Below, piece after piece: positions 47,441 to 59,062 of a stretch of DNA of 64,000 nucleotides (position 1 is the first letter of the stretch; the number at the start of each line of letters is the position of its first letter). The notes beneath the pieces were generated by a model that did no database searches, was not told the DNA's origin, and saw only the letters and a list, made by a program, of their open reading frames with translations. The position numbers were made by a program, and so were the translations under genes. This DNA comes from Leucocoprinus leucothites (Eukaryota; Basidiomycota; Agaricomycetes; Agaricales; Agaricaceae), in assembly GCA_013368445.1 (NCBI GenBank), contig JAACJO010000010.1, positions 1,178,001-1,242,000 of the forward strand. The letters are read 5' to 3'.

Positions 47441-50034
47441 GATCCACAAATTTATGAAGTTGTTTGCAGGCGCTTCCCTTCCATTTCTTGCGAGCGCTCA
47501 GTTATACCATCAAATTTGTCGACAATCTTCTTACCTTATCTATTTCACTGAAGGGTCACAAGTCGGTGACTTTTCACTTCTTGGTATACATGATGACATC
47601 ACTATCTTCACTTCATTCACCGACAAGGAGACGTACCGACATGGTTATGAATTTTGATATCTGAAAGGATGAAATGAGACTTCGACAAGCTCAGAACATC
47701 GACATTCATTTCCGTTGGGTTGAAGCGAGTATCTTCCTTTCCTCCCACTTTATCGCTCTCTATTCTACGCTTTTTCTTCAAGATAATTCGTATTCCAGTT
47801 TGGTTACCCTAGATAGAATTTGCTTGTTTGTTCTTCTTTCTATGTTGAAGTTTTCCAGCTTGGATAATTTCTTGTTCTGTTCCACGTTTTTGTACTATCA
47901 ATAAACCGGTGTTTAATGCAGCTATGACGCGGGTTCCCGGCAGCTGGCGATCGTAAACTGATTATCGGTGCCTCGTGCACCTGGGTGGCTTCCAATATGC
48001 ACCCAGCTTTCCTTGCCGAGCCCGAGGCTTTGACCGATTGTCGTGAAGTTCCTCAACTATTAGGGTAACAGCTTGTTTAAGTATATCAATATCAATTTTA
48101 AGCCCAGCATGCTTCATGAAATTCAGAGCCACCCAAGGCTGATAAGGTGATAATCATCTTGAAAATGTCTGAAGTTGAGCTCATGACAGTAGTCACTAGG
48201 TGCTCATACTAAAGACGAAGAGCTTCGTCCAAACCGAGGATCTGGACGTTACCTAAATAAGTCTCAAGAACAGGTCCAGATACGGTGATCTCGGTATCTT
48301 AAGTCTTGCAGCACTTTTCAATGTTCATTTACCTTTGGAGGTTCTCCCGACGGGATTTTGAACGCCAATGTCGAGCTGAGAAAGTGACTTACCGATCAAG
48401 GCCTAATTTCTGGATAACGTTTCCTGTTCGCAGTTCGCTTGATCGCTGTCTCCGAGAGCACCAAATGTGGAGTCGTACGGTAATTGACGGTTAACATACG
48501 AACTGGCAGTGCCAGTGATGGAAATTGCACGCCCAATTGTCCAGTGATCATAGGGCTATACTCGGTTCCAAGTCGTCAAGCGCGGTCAGTCGCCAGAAAA
48601 GGTGTCAGGCGGAGCTCCAGTCATGGTTCTAACAAAGTTCAGATTGAGCTAGAAGCTTTCAGCTATGGCCCGTGTTAACATTTACTACCTAAGATGGTGC
48701 CTCACGTTTTGGAAGATCAAAGGGTCCCTGTCGGCATATAGGCCAAATTTGACAGCGACTATCGCATATCCGTGGATGTTCTCGGCAAGGACTTGGGCTA
48801 TCGTATATTCGTAGTAGTAGATGCACTCGGCAAGTATTTAATTACTGCGGTCGAGTCACTGCTGCAGATGGTAACGATCTCCCAGATTGTGTGAATGAAG
48901 ACTATACATGCACTGATGAGTATTACCGCATCACCCAGAGCATCACCGGCTTTTGTGTTAAAACAGTCTGGTATGGGGTGGTAGTTACGGATAATTTTGA
49001 ACTCGATGCCATTGGGCTACGGTAAGGAAGCTTGTTATGGGATGCGAGTACCACTTGAAAGCGGGGAGGACGAAGAAGGGCTTCCTAGTGTAACCGGTGG
49101 TCTATGGAGCAACTTTAGTCGCTGAGCGGTGTTGGTAGCAAGCTCGAGCCTAGCGGTGAAGGCCGATTCTATCCGGGCCGCTTCGGACCGTTGCTAAAAT
49201 CTAAATTAGGAGCAGGTCTCTTCGCAGAAACTCGACGAAGGGTCTCGATTTCACGGTGGCCTTACCTTAACGTTCAAGCGTTCAGCTTTAGACTTACATT
49301 ACATCCTCGTGAATCTTGCCTGTCATTCTCGTGATTGGTTTTTTTTGGAAACATCTAGGTGACTCAACAATGCTCTTCAGCTGAAATGAGATCATCATCG
49401 CGGACGAAATGGGAGTATGTGTTTGAGTCCAAGGCTCAGCTAGTCTATAGTAGGTTAAATCCTCTTCCACTAAGACTGAGAAAGGTGACTTTCAAGATGA
49501 GAGGGGATAACGCGTCCTTCTAAGGAAAGAACATCTTTCCTTTCCCTGAAAACCTGTGGTCTGACCTCCCAAAACTAGCCTCGATGCAATCGCTATCCGC
49601 GCATGTGGGCCGTGTGAAGTTTCAAGGAAAGTAGCAGGAGGGGGTATGGCTTTTGATGGTAAGTATTATGTTACTGTAAAGCCTCGAGGCACCTCAAAGC
49701 AGGCGGTGATGAAGTAAGCTAGGCCTGACGAAAGCAACATTGGTCCATATGGACACGGCGTATACGTTTCATTTGACAGGCAGGGACTCGGACAACTGCA
49801 TACCTGTTGCCACTGCCAAATGCGATTGGGCAGAGACAATTTTTTCATCTCAGACAACGACAGAGGGTAATTTGAGTACTACATTTATTTCGGGGCCTCT
49901 TGAATCCCCGTCATATGGGTCACTGGGTCCAAGGGTTCTGACGGTGACGAGACTGTGGCTTTTTCCAGGATTTGATAACAGTGTGGATGCGTGGCGTCAA
50001 TGTCTCGACGTTATGAGCCGCAGTATCTGTAGAA
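47441..50034. other. Gene-poor spacer between the two Cys/His-rich genes
   Basis: About 2.6 kb. Open stretches such as 48306-48494 and 49740-50039 (+) have no family resemblance and little coding character. Nothing else recognised. Confidence 0.45.
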
Positions 50035-50040
50035 TATAAA
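50035..50040 (+). promoter_or_regulatory. TATA box of the small Cys/His-rich gene 2
   Basis: TATAAA 133 bases before the ATG at 50168, followed by a pyrimidine-rich leader (about 50105-50160) typical of strongly expressed fungal genes. Confidence 0.5.
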
Positions 50041-50167
50041 ACCTGGTAAACCTAGTCGACTAACTTACAAAGATACGAGCTTCGCTACATTCTGCTCACA
50101 AGACCATCTCGACACTTTACTCACTCGACCAGCCTCTCATCTACTACCTTCAGTCAATATCACCACT

Positions 50168-50491
50168 ATGACTGGACCAGATCGCTCTAGGGACTTCATC
50201 TCTGGTCCTAAACAGGTAGATAAATATGGGATTCCCAAGCCTTGGAAACTTGGCGAGGATGGGCGAGGGTTTTCCTGTTACTGTTCGCACACGGTGATGG
50301 ACCACAAATTGAGTCGTTGTGGGTGCCCCAATGACCGACCGGCTGGGCACCCTGTTTGGAATGGTCCCGTCGCCGACAAGGAAGCGTGGCACGTTCACTT
50401 CTGCATGAAGTGCAACAAGAGCTGCTTCACTGAGAGCGAGGGATGTAGGAGGTTCCAGGACCCTGACTATGTCCCCCCAGTCGATCAGTGA
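50168..50491 (+). CDS. Small Cys/His-rich protein 2 (putative zinc-binding, new family)
   Basis: 107 codons beginning MTGPDRSRDFISGPKQ. The core carries C37, C39, H41, H46, C51, H61, C79, C82, C86 and C93, with the same spacing as protein 1 except for a loop four residues longer between H61 and C79. Shared signature blocks: GFSCYC, DHKLSRCG, PNDRPAGHP, CMKCNKSCF and CRRFQDP. It has an extra C53 and a longer N-terminus with PKPWKLGEDG. It ends cleanly after DYVPPVDQ, which may mark the natural end of the family. Likely a compact metal-binding protein; function unknown. It is convergent with RPA49, whose stop lies 491 bases to the right. Confidence 0.78.
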   Translation: MTGPDRSRDFISGPKQVDKYGIPKPWKLGEDGRGFSCYCSHTVMDHKLSRCGCPNDRPAGHPVWNGPVADKEAWHVHFCMKCNKSCFTESEGCRRFQDPDYVPPVDQ

Positions 50492-50981
50492 ACGGGTATG
50501 TTGATTTAATCTGGCGTTGAATTCGGTATCCCTAACTTCGGTTTTGACCCAGACCTAGATCGAGAACGATTAATCTTACTTTTGGCTTGATCTTGTAATA
50601 TAATCGTATCCAACGTCACTGTAATTTTGGGTTTACCAGAGCTCCACTAATTCATACCGAAATTGAGTCGAAACTCACAAGAAAGAGACTCCCGGTCTTT
50701 TTGGGCGCGTTGCGGATATCTAGGCACGTTCTCGCCCTGCCCAGAAAACGGTATTTACACTAAGAGGTTAGGTCCTTTGCTGGATTAGTATTTCAGTACC
50801 CACGACCGAACTCTGGGGCTCATTTCGGTGCGGTGGCGTTGCTTTTTTTTTGCGATGGCCAGAGGTTCCTTTGAGGAGGATCTCCCGCGTCGGTCGGATT
50901 TCTGTGTCATCCAAAGTTTCGAAACATGTTTATCAACGATGAAGTTTTACCGGACAAGGAAATCCTCTGCTCTCTAGGGTA
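50492..50981. other. Convergent intergenic region
   Basis: About 0.5 kb between the ends of the small Cys/His-rich gene 2 and RPA49. Should hold both terminators; no specific signal could be assigned. Confidence 0.4.
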
Positions 50982-52748
50982 CTAGTTCCTCCTCTTTTGC
51001 CTTGGCTTCGGGAACACGACAGGCGCATTGAGTACCGCGTACTTGGAATCTCCGGAATCGGAGACACCAAATTTTGTGCGCTCACGGTCATTCAAGGTGG
51101 AGATTTTGCAGCCTACGAGTGACGGTGGAATCCGGCGAATGATCAGTAAAGGTGCGGTTTATGGAAGTGACGGAGAGGTAAGTAATCACCGAGTGACCTG
51201 AACAACTGGTTGACTCTGACGTTGGAATAATAAGGTGTTTGATCAACTGTGGAGTAAGGGCGAGCGGGCTAACTTACTGGTCTTTTGATATACTGAGATC
51301 GTTGCTTAGTGTTGCGGTATTTGTGGCGAAGTTGTCAAGTTTGAGGCAGAGCGCAAAAAGACTCGTAAGAAGGAATGTTTTTGTCGTGCTCGTGGCTTGA
51401 TAGCTATGGGGTGAAGAAATTTGAATTGCCAGTCAGGTCAACAACGCCGGGGGGATGAACACAAAACGGCGGGGCTAAGCCTTGGTCTCCGTGGGTGCAT
51501 GCCATGAGTGCTACTGACCTTGTGGAGCTTCTTGCCTTCTCTGTAAAGCGAGATATTAGGCCGTCAACCACGATGTTGGGCAGGACGGACAATCTCTCGG
51601 GAAGTTGATCGGGGTTAAAATCGCGTTTCTCAACTGCGTTACGGAAAGCGAGGAGCGCCGAGATATACAGAAGAAGTTTCCTGAAGGGTACAGTGAGCTA
51701 TACCCGCACGATGAGTAGGAACCAGCGTACAGGTTCTTTTTACGATCTTTGCCAGAATTGGGCTTGCCCCAAACTCGCATGTGTGCGGTGATCCATTGGG
51801 AGCGAGAATGGGGCAAGAGGGCGATGCGTTCCTTGTCGGACGTCGTCTCATCGAACGCGCTGGTAGAAAGTGCTTTCCACTCGTTTTCAGGGATGATATT
51901 ATGCAGAGGGTAGACACCATCGGGTTCAGTCGCAGTCGCGGAGAATGGTGGAATAAGTCTATTATTGTCTGCAGCTTCTTTGGCTTCCTCTGGTGATTTC
52001 GGGGATGGTTGGAAAAAGGGAAACGTGGATCAGTTTTGGGATACAAGGCGCCTGAGCATACGAGACATGCCTGCGGTCATTAGGCCTTCGGCGCCTTTTT
52101 CTATACCTTCCATAACATAGTCCATGACGCCTTCCATGGCATTAACGTCAACCTTGTTGCGCTCCTGAGCACGAATCGCAGCTTTCGCTTTTTTGGTACC
52201 AAATGTTTCGCCCAAGGTAGTGCGGGCTTGTTGGTAAACAGCTGTAGTAGGTGCATCGGCAGTCCGAATGGATTTAAGAGCCTTGACGGTCCTTTGGAGT
52301 ACATGGGGCGATTTAGAAGATGGGAGGAGAGATATTGCACCTGTACGCTTATTGTGCAAAGCCACAATATAGCTGTGAGCTTTTGAGAAAATGACTTCGC
52401 GGGGAGAAGATTGTGGAAATGCACCGGCAGCCTGATTCTGCAGCTCTTTTACTCTCCTCCTCATTGGTGACAAACTCTACTTGGTCCGTTTCCCCAACAA
52501 TGAATATATCTTCAGCATCGTTTGAACCGTCGGATCGCGACCTCTTCCGCGAATAGGGCTTGAAAGAAATTGATGCTGGTGGCTGGATGGCTGGGTAGAT
52601 GGCTAGTTGCGGTGAGCTACAGAGACCAAAGCACAGGGAACCGCGCACCAAGAAGAGGTCCTGGTACGTGATTTGAGGAGGATACAGTGACTGTGGACTG
52701 CTCATGGTCCCTTTTTCGCTTTTTCGAGGTGGATTTGGGGTCGGACAT
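50982..52748 (-). CDS. RPA49: RNA polymerase I subunit A49 (RPA49/PAF53 family)
   Basis: Multi-exon. It starts at 52748 with MSDPKSTSKKRKRDHEQ. A following exon encodes FKPYSRKRSRSDGSNDAEDI and FIVGETDQVEFVTN, the N-terminal dimerisation half (pairs with A34.5). The 52350-52030 exon carries YIVALHNKRTGAISLLPSS, then ARTTLGETFGTKKAKAAIRA and QERNKVDVNAMEGVMDYVM, all diagnostic of A49. Later exons give SQWITAHMRVWGKPNSGKD, LPNIVVDGLISRFTE (about 51550), TKTFLLTSLFALCLKLDNFA (about 51370) and ISTLNDRERTKFGVS, ending FPKPRQKRRN at the stop at 50982. These are the tandem winged-helix domain that binds DNA near the cleft. The subunit promotes Pol I initiation and elongation of rRNA in the nucleolus. 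It is divergent from SET2. Confidence 0.9.
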
Positions 52749-53122
52749 GGCGGAAAAGGTCAAGATCAGTCTTCCAGCCTCAATTGTTGCTTCATCACCA
52801 ACTCCCAGCATCTAGCTTTCAGGTATGTTCCTTTGTATATCTCAATGGCCTATATTACTCATGACCATTGTATTTCCAGTGTATACACGCCGGCGTTGTC
52901 ACCATTGGCGGTGACGGCCTTGGTTTGTCAGAAAATTGAGCCCCACCACATTTGTAGTGAATGGTCTCTTTCCGGCTACCGTGTCCGCCATTATCAGCAC
53001 TGTCTACGTTAAACGGATACAGCGCTGAAAACAAGTGCAAGCGCTCCTGACCGCGACCCAACGAGTCGCACAGTACATCATTCCAGCCCAGGTTCCTGAC
53101 TTGTCTCTTTACTACTGCCTCC
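52749..53122. promoter_or_regulatory. Shared promoter region of RPA49 and SET2
   Basis: 374 bases separate the two start codons on opposite strands, so both promoters must lie here. No TATA box is evident. Divergent head-to-head placement suggests, but does not prove, coordinated expression. Confidence 0.45.
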
Positions 53123-56100
53123 ATGGTCAAAGTCGAGGAAGGCCTTCTTTCACAAGCAATTCCCTCTCTAGCTTCTTCCAGCAGGTCACCTATGGACGTC
53201 GACCACAAGCCTGGTGATGTCTTCAAGTTCGAGAGTAGTGTCGAGCTCGAAACCTCCGTCAAACATGAAGGTACCGTCAAGCTCGAAAACACTGTCAAGC
53301 TCGAGAATACATTGAAGCTGGAAGACGTCGTCAAGCTAGAGGATGCTGTCAAACCTGGTTCATCGTCCCAGTCGCCAACCCTCGATGTCCCGCAGAACTC
53401 CCACATTTCACCTACGCCCACTCCTCCCCCAGAATCCGCTCACGATGACCTATCCACTAACGGCACTATCTCGAAATCCTCTACGCCCCCTTTCAGACGG
53501 CCAAAGAAGCCAGCCGCGACCGCACCACAGCTGATTGGCGACCTTCCTGTAGCGAGGCAGGAGGCTCTGGCATCGTTCAACGAGATTCATGACAATAATT
53601 ACCAGTACAAGACATTAGGTCGTTCGCGTGAGCTTCTTGAGAGTATGACATGCGACTGCACCTACGAGCACGGTTAGTTTTGTTCCTTTTGTACACTCCG
53701 CGCAAGTTGTCGGAGGGGAGTCTTTGTACTGCCGTCCCCTAGACATTACTGTAGGACTTCCGGGCACCACTTACACTCCTTTGATAGGTATCGATAGCGA
53801 AGATATGGCATGTGGGCCGTACTCAGACTGTATAAATCGGCTCACTCAGGTCGAGTGTTTGGAGGGCGACTGTCGATGTCGAAGTTACTGCCAAAATCAA
53901 CGGTGAAATTTTCTCACATGGTGACGCATTGTCTTCCTGGCTCAAACCGTTCTAGGTTTCAGCGCAAGCAATACGCTAATATCGAGATTGTGCTGACAGA
54001 GAAGAAGGGTTATGGGCTAAGAGCAGAGGAGGACCTACCCAAGTGCGTGTCTGAGTCATAGCTCTTACACTCTTCCCCTTTGACGTGTTTTGCTGCCTCA
54101 AGGGATGCCTTCATCTATGAATACGTTGGCGATGTCGTTAATCCAATTTCCTTCAAGAAACGCATGCGCGAATATGCTCAGGAGGGCATTCAACATTTTT
54201 ACTTTATGATGCTCCAGAAGGACGAGGTGAGTAATACCCCATCAGTGAGAAATTAATCACCTGGACTCAGTCATTCCTTCCAAATAGTTCATTGATGCAA
54301 CTAAAAGTGGTGGAATTGGCCGATTTGCGAATCATAGTTGTAATCCCAACTGCTTCGTCGCCAAATGGACTATAGACGATAGGGTCCGAATGGGAATTTT
54401 CGCAAAGAGGCTGATTAGAAAACACGAGGAACTCACGTTCAATTATAACGTTGACCGCTATGGGTCAGTACGAACGCTTTTCATTTATTTTTCCTGTCGC
54501 CAATTCTGACTTGTGGATTACACGCTAGACATCAAGCACAAATATGTTATTGCGGGGAACCGAACTGCGTAGGGTATATCGGTGGAAAGACCCAGACAGA
54601 GTTCGCGGCAATGGATGATCTATACCTCGACGGTGCGCTCGAATTCATACTTCAACAATTTATACACGCCAATCAAATGACCGATTTTCATAGCGCTTGG
54701 TATTACCGACGAGGACGAATTAATGGAGCTCAAGGGTACGAAGAAGAAGAAGGGCAAGAAGATCGACGATCCTGACTTCATGGTGGGCTGCAGTCAATCA
54801 ATTCATTACATGGGTTGTTCGCTGACGACTGGCTCAATTACAGCCGACCTTGAAACCGGTCGTTGAGAACGATATTCCCAAAGTCGTGCAAGCCATCCGT
54901 CAAACAACGAGCCGAAAAATGTTACACAAGATCCTCACTCGTATCAAAGTAAATGAAGCGTGTATTTTCGGCAATGATGTAAAATTGACATAGTCGTGGT
55001 AGATCACGGAAGACCAGGCTGCTCTCAGGCAGCTTATGCGTTTACGTGGTTATTCCATCATGACCAACGTGTTGAACGATCACAAGGAAGATCTAGATGT
55101 CGTCTACCTGGTACGGCTTCCCATGCCTTGTTTGATTGATTATGATGTTGATGGCTTCCGTAGGCCCTGGAATGTATGGAGAAATGGCCGCTCATGAACA
55201 AGAATAAGGTTGAGGACTCGCAGGTGTACATTCCTGTGGAAGAGTTTACCAAGCTCGAGGGCAAGAGGGTCAACTCATTGGCTCAGAAGGTACGATGAAA
55301 TAGATCATGAAGCGAGATGTTTTCCCGTTGACACCGGACCCTTGAAGCTGCTGGATCATTGGAATACCTTACCCACTTACAACCGAATACCTAAACGGCT
55401 AATAACGGTACTGAACTTTAACTTTAGTCTCGAATCATTACTGATACATCTTCATAGGCGGTTGAACTCAGTACCGGGCCCTCCCGACCAGGTCATGCCG
55501 AAGACGAAGACGACGCCATTTTCCGGCGCGAGCAAGAAATCAAACGTGTTCGCCTGGAAGAAGAAGAAAGGGCGATCCAACGTCTCCAAGCGCGTGTCAG
55601 ATCTGCACAAGAAAAACAACGAAAAGCCGAAGAAGGAAAACCTAAGCCCCCCAAAGATACTATGACACCACAACTCCGTTGGCATCTTGAAAATAGCTCG
55701 CGCGAACGTAAGATCCAATCGATCATCCTTAGTGTCGCAGAAGCCAAAGCCGCAGAGGAAGCTGCACGAGCGGCAATGGAGGCGGAGAAGAAGGCTGCGG
55801 AGGAGCGTGCAGCCATGGAAAATACGCGAAAAAAAGAGAAAGACAAAGGAAAGGAGAAAGAACGAAAACGTAAGAAGGTGGCAGAGCAGGGGCAAGCGAC
55901 GAAGGAGACAAAGGAGGCGAATAAGGAGAAGAGATTGATGAAACTTGTGGGTGCTGTGGTGGTGAAAAGTATGAGCAAATACGCAAAAGGGCTGGAGAAA
56001 GAAGAGTTCAAGAAGTACGCGAAAGAGGTGTGTTAATCAAACTTAGATTAAATGATCCCTCGGAGATAACGCCTCTGTTAGTTAACCCACCTTATCGCGG

Positions 56101-56669
56101 AAAAAGAAAAGAAATCTTCAAGCTACAAGGAAAACCGACTAGATTCACTATCTGACGAAAAAGTGGTGAAGATCAAGAAGTTCTGTCGAGACTACATCAC
56201 AAAACTTCTGCGAAAGCTTAACAAGTCGGGACGGGGTCCTAAACCTGGGTCGAAATCGAGTGGGACAGGGCAACACAACACACCATCGACGTCGGCTGCT
56301 ACTCCCAACAGCGCTCACGACGATGCAGATAAAGAACATGATGGAATAGAGATGTCAGTGGAAGAGGCAATGGATATGGACGATGATGACGATGATAATC
56401 AGTCCGACCATCAAGACGATGGAGATGACGACCACGATGACCATGATCACGATCGAGACGACAAGAATGGGACTACAGGGCTCAGATCAAGCCCGCCTTC
56501 AATTGTCCCTACACCAAACTCACCAAATGGTGGCGTTAATGTGGCTTGGGGTCAGGGTAATACGAGTTGGGATGATGGGTTTGGGTTACCTGCATCATTT
56601 GAGCTGCCTACTGAATCATCACGGGCTCAAGATGACCATACCCTCGACACACGACCGTGGATGAGCTAG
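53123..56669 (+). CDS. SET2: SET2 histone H3 lysine-36 methyltransferase
   Basis: About a dozen exons. Residues 1-75 are a repeat-rich acidic/basic stretch (separate entry). The AWS region follows: [10 protein letters not shown], then [20 protein letters not shown] and [11 protein letters not shown]. The SET domain has [43 protein letters not shown] (the NHSCNPN cofactor motif) and [12 protein letters not shown]. The post-SET is [16 protein letters not shown] helical middle contains [17 protein letters not shown], and a long charged coil starts near 55490. The final exon carries [17 protein letters not shown], the third helix of the SRI domain that binds the phosphorylated Pol II tail, joined to [19 protein letters not shown] from the previous exon. 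A Asp/His-rich low-complexity tail ends at 56669. It marks transcribed chromatin in the nucleus. Confidence 0.92.
53222..53347 (+). repeat. 18-base tandem repeat encoding SUMO-consensus hexapeptides in SET2
   Basis: Seven consecutive six-residue units: [42 protein letters not shown], followed by a partial VK. Six of the seven fit hydrophobic-Lys-x-Glu, the consensus for SUMO attachment. Another VKVE occurs at residues 2-5 of the same protein. Confidence 0.85.
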
Positions 56670-57120
56670 GAGTACCCTGGTGGCTTTGGAGACTATCGTC
56701 ATCGAGTATTTGTTGTTAGTTCGGAGCATGGGCCGTCATGATTTGCTACTAATGGGTCCATCCAATACTTAATTATACCGTTTATCTTATTAACAATTGA
56801 TGCATTTTCGGAACTTTCACGACTACTTTAACGTTCTTTGTGAGAGAGGATCGTTGCTGGTCCGAGGGTAGATCAAGTGACTGTAGAAGAGTGGAATGCA
56901 TCGATCGATGGCCTGGCACCTAGTCGAATTGTGTTTTCGGCGAAAGTTACCGAGCCAAGAAATGTACAGTGGATTGACAAGATCAAGGGAGGTACTAATG
57001 ATACAAAACAAGCAGGGTATATCAGTGCAATGTTACCAAATCAAGAAAATATGCACGAGACAAGTCCGAGTCAGATGTGGTGGATAGATGGTGTAGCAAA
57101 AACAAAGCAAGAAAATACTA
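56670..57120. other. Convergent intergenic region
   Basis: About 0.45 kb between the ends of SET2 and the lysine-rich gene. An 87-codon plus-strand open stretch (56877-57140) overlaps the latter's end and has no family; not called. Confidence 0.4.
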
Positions 57121-59062
57121 TCATGATAGAAAGTCAATAGGGTCTGCTTCGTCATCAGAAGGAATGTGATCGTGTCGAGCTTCAAGTTTCTTTTTGGCGT
57201 GCAGAGGAATGCATGGGCCGCCCTTCGTTCGTGATTTGTCCTGTGAGAATCTTGTCAACAACGGCTCAGGTAGAAGTAGAGAAGTCTCTGTACTTTCGAG
57301 GTGGATGCAGCCTTCGCTGGCTTGGCAGAAGTTGCGTTCTCCTTCCGTTTTCTGGAAACAGTTTTCACGGGCCTACATCAGCAAGATTGGGAACGGTTTT
57401 ATCAGACTGGGGATGGAAGAAAGGCTCTGACCTATTCCCATCGTCGCCCTTCATGGGCTCAGATACAGATTTTGTTTTACTCGAGCATCCCTTAGTTTCT
57501 GGAACATCAATAGCTTTTGCCTGGAGAACATCCTTCTTAGGTTTCGTGGAGGTAGTCTTGGGTTTCTTTGTCGCTGTTTCCACAACCTCTGAAGCTTCAT
57601 CCATCTCTGTCGTTACCGGAGGACGTTTTCTTTTCGCTTTCGGGACGGCACGAGGTTCAGAATCTTCACGCCGCTGCTCGGAGTGCGAGTGGGAAGGCTC
57701 TTCTGACGTAGTTGTCTTGAGCTTCTTCCCAGGTCGCTTGGGATCGAGAGACTTGTCATCCTCGGCTTGCGATCGCGAACTCGAAGCGTCGTTGATAGCG
57801 TCGGCTAGAGCCTGACTCGTTGACGCTGGCTGTGCCGAGGTGTGGGCTCCCGATTTCAAGCTTTGATCTTTTAGAGTAGCTGGTTGAGATTTCGACGGCG
57901 CTCTCCGCTTCGTAGGTGGTAGCTCCTCTGCATCAAAGATTTCGGGCTCGGCCTTTCGTTTGCGAGGTCTCGGTTTCGTAGCAGGTGGTGGTGGTGGTGG
58001 GTCGTCAGGAAGACTAACAGGCTGTTCCGTGTCGGCTTTCGCCTTCTTCGCGGGTTTGCCTATCTTTATAGGCCTATTGCCACCGTCCTCGTTATGGGAG
58101 GCTACTGGAGCCACTGGCTTATGTTGTTTAGATTTTTCTGGAGCATTTATTTCCGTTGTAGCATCCGCGGAGCCCTTAGCAATTGGTTTGTTCCTTGTGG
58201 TTCTAGTTTTCTTCGGTTTCGGCGGCGGAACTTCAACTATCTCGTCATTATCGACGTCTACAATATCTACACGATTCAAGCATCAGACCCATAATTTAAC
58301 AAGTCTTCAGTGACTGAGTTTTACGTGCCTTGTTTCTTCCGCCTCCCTTTGGGCCTAGCCTTTGGAGCTTTGGTCAGAGCAACATTTTCCTCGGGAGCGT
58401 TATCAATAGTTGCTGCCCTTGCTTTTCGTCGAGGGGCTGTATTTTTCCTCCGTTGAGGTGCAGCCTTTTTGGACCGGGGCTTTGGTTTCGTTGGCTTGTC
58501 TTCGGTCTCCTCCACCTCTGATACTTGTTTCTGCTTTCCCTTGGCGTTCTTCGCCCGAACTTGGGTACCTGCAACTACATTAGATGAGTCTAGACCTTTT
58601 GTATCAGACTTCGAACCTGTGTCATCATCGGGCACTTCTGCGACCGCATCCATCACTTGAGAATATCAACTACTGATTGACATTTCAGATGAGGCAGCTT
58701 ACCAGGGACTGATTTGCGCTTTGAAGCAGAAGGCCTCGAGGTGGAAGGCTTTTTAACATTGTTTGGTGTTGTTGAAACTTTCTTCTGTGGTGATACAGAA
58801 CGGCTCCGAGAACGTCCTTTTGCTGGAGACTTGCGATGAGTCGCCTGGATGAGGATATCAAAGAGGTTATTATTTCTATTTTTGGGCCGAAATATTCTAG
58901 GTAGAATTTCATCAGCTAGAGTGGAAGTCATAACGATCGCAAAAGCCGTACATACCCGCCTCTGTCCCGCAGACGAGCTTGTTGCCTTTCTAAACGCTTT
59001 GCTCTACTTTCTTCGACATTTAGGGACTTAGTCTTTGCAGCAGTCGGAAGAGGGGTTTCCAT
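57121..59062 (-). CDS. Lys/Pro-rich nuclear-looking protein, unknown function
   Basis: Several exons. The first, from 59062, starts METPLPTAAKTKSLNVEESR and continues RAKRLERQQARLRDRGG. It joins IFRPKNRNNNLFDILIQA across an intron with GTATGT donor and CCTAG acceptor near 58890. This 'RQQAR.RDRGG.F.P....L.DIL' head is, in my recollection, recurrent in Agaricomycete proteins of unassigned function. Further exons (58660-58321, 58270-57400) are rich in KPKP, KKTR and KRKAEPE segments, with multiple nuclear-localisation patterns and acidic patches. At the 3' end an intron with donor GTCAGAG and acceptor TTCCAG joins DDGNR to KRKENATSAKPAK in frame, and a last exon ends DEADPIDFLS at 57121. A chromatin or DNA-binding role is plausible but inferred from composition only. 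Confidence 0.7.

Noticed and set aside
52855..53421. 188-codon minus-strand open frame with Ser/Thr repeats
   Set aside because: It is the reverse image of the SET2 first exon and its 18-base repeat.
57355..57375. Apparent frameshift and stop near the end of the lysine-rich gene
   Set aside because: An intron with donor GTCAGAG and acceptor TTCCAG removes the stop and joins the two frames, and a further exon gives a sensible end.
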